Position numbers and translations under genes: made by a program. Shown here one piece after another: positions 4,951-5,201 of a DNA stretch of 5,201 bases. The DNA is from Planctomycetales bacterium. Lineage in GTDB: Bacteria; Planctomycetota; Planctomycetia; Planctomycetales; Planctomycetaceae. The notes under the pieces were generated by a model. The model did not search any database, had not been told where the DNA came from, and saw nothing but the letters and a program-made list of their open reading frames with translations. Within the stretch, counting starts at the first letter, position 1. Every line of letters starts with the position of its first letter. The DNA lies in NCBI GenBank assembly GCA_020050375.1, contig JAGVKR010000082.1, forward strand, positions 1 to 5,201, in the 5' to 3' direction.

Positions 4951-5023
4951 CGATGTTGCTCCATGATGTATTTCGAGATTCACTCGCGAACGCCGCGAGA
5001 CAAGAGACGCGAAAGTAAACGAT

Positions 5024-5201
5024 TCACTCGCCCGGCGCTGCCGAACGGACCTGGACCTGCAAGGCCCCCAGCATGCGGGTCAGTTTATCCTGCTTGGCGT
5101 TGATCCGTGTGACATTTTCGAGCACGATCGCCCGCGGCTCGCTGCTCGGATGCAGGATCAACCGGCCCGAATGGAGCAGGGCGTACTCGAACACGTCGGT
5201 G
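5024..5201 (-). CDS. Unidentified protein, C-terminal end (cut by window edge)
   Basis: The reverse strand is open from the window edge to a TGA at 5026-5024, giving the last 58 residues. The segment starts TDVFEYALLHSGRLILHP, goes on with EPRAIVLENVTRIN and a possible amphipathic helix (AKQDKLTRMLGALQV), and ends SAAPGE. I do not recognise the family. Codon use resembles the neighbouring genes (many third-position G or C), which supports a real gene. It lies 73 bp upstream of the DUF1080 gene on the same strand with no terminator between, so the two may be co-transcribed. Confidence 0.6.
   Translation of the reverse strand, partial: TDVFEYALLHSGRLILHPSSEPRAIVLENVTRINAKQDKLTRMLGALQVQVRSAAPGE

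Noticed and set aside
4977..5031. Direct repeat GATTCACTCGC at 4977-4987 and 5021-5031 as an attachment or regulatory repeat
   Set aside because: Only 11 bp, one copy overlaps the stop codon of the partial gene, and no mobile gene lies between the copies; chance is plausible.
4378..5103. 241-codon plus-strand open frame across the DUF1080 gene
   Set aside because: It is antisense to the DUF1080 protein, whose signal peptide, domain motifs, ribosome binding site and terminator all agree on the minus strand.

Overview
The window looks like chromosomal DNA of a GC-rich bacterium, most likely a planctomycete of the Pirellula type. This is inferred from the gene families: a secreted DUF1080 (3-keto-disaccharide hydrolase-like) protein, a LarA homologue, an acyl carrier protein of the long form with an insertion, and the interleaved short operons. 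No rRNA or marker gene is present to prove it.

Layout from left to right. Positions 1-516 (minus strand) hold the N-terminal 172 residues of a LarA-type nickel-pincer lactate racemase, cut by the window edge. A 219-bp divergent spacer (517-735) carries a possible larA promoter overlapped by an 8-bp-arm interrupted palindrome. On the plus strand follow pgpA (phosphatidylglycerophosphatase A; membrane lipid synthesis) and, 42 bp later, folD (one-carbon folate metabolism). These are housekeeping genes and probably share a transcript.

Positions 2182-4200 look like an accessory module set between housekeeping or metabolic genes. A plus-strand mntA-hepT pair (MNT nucleotidyltransferase antitoxin and HEPN RNase toxin) has overlapping reading frames and a plausible promoter. 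Four bases after the hepT stop comes the end of a minus-strand two-gene unit: a short tyrosine recombinase (catalytic domain only, with two catalytic positions substituted) followed after 3 bp by an acyl carrier protein whose ribosome binding site lies inside the recombinase's last codons. The recombinase promoter is a near-consensus sigma-70-type site (TTGACA, 17 bp, TATCAA). It is covered by a perfect 15-bp-arm inverted repeat and by a second 10-bp palindrome over the -35 element. This recombinase-ACP pair with its operator is the most unusual part of the window.

Positions 4198-4950 (minus strand) hold a secreted DUF1080 protein, then GC-rich hairpins that look like a dispersed repeat, then a clear Rho-independent terminator that separates it from the recombinase promoter. 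The right edge (5024-5201, minus strand) has the last 58 codons of a gene I do not recognise. No tRNA, rRNA, CRISPR array or insertion sequence was found.
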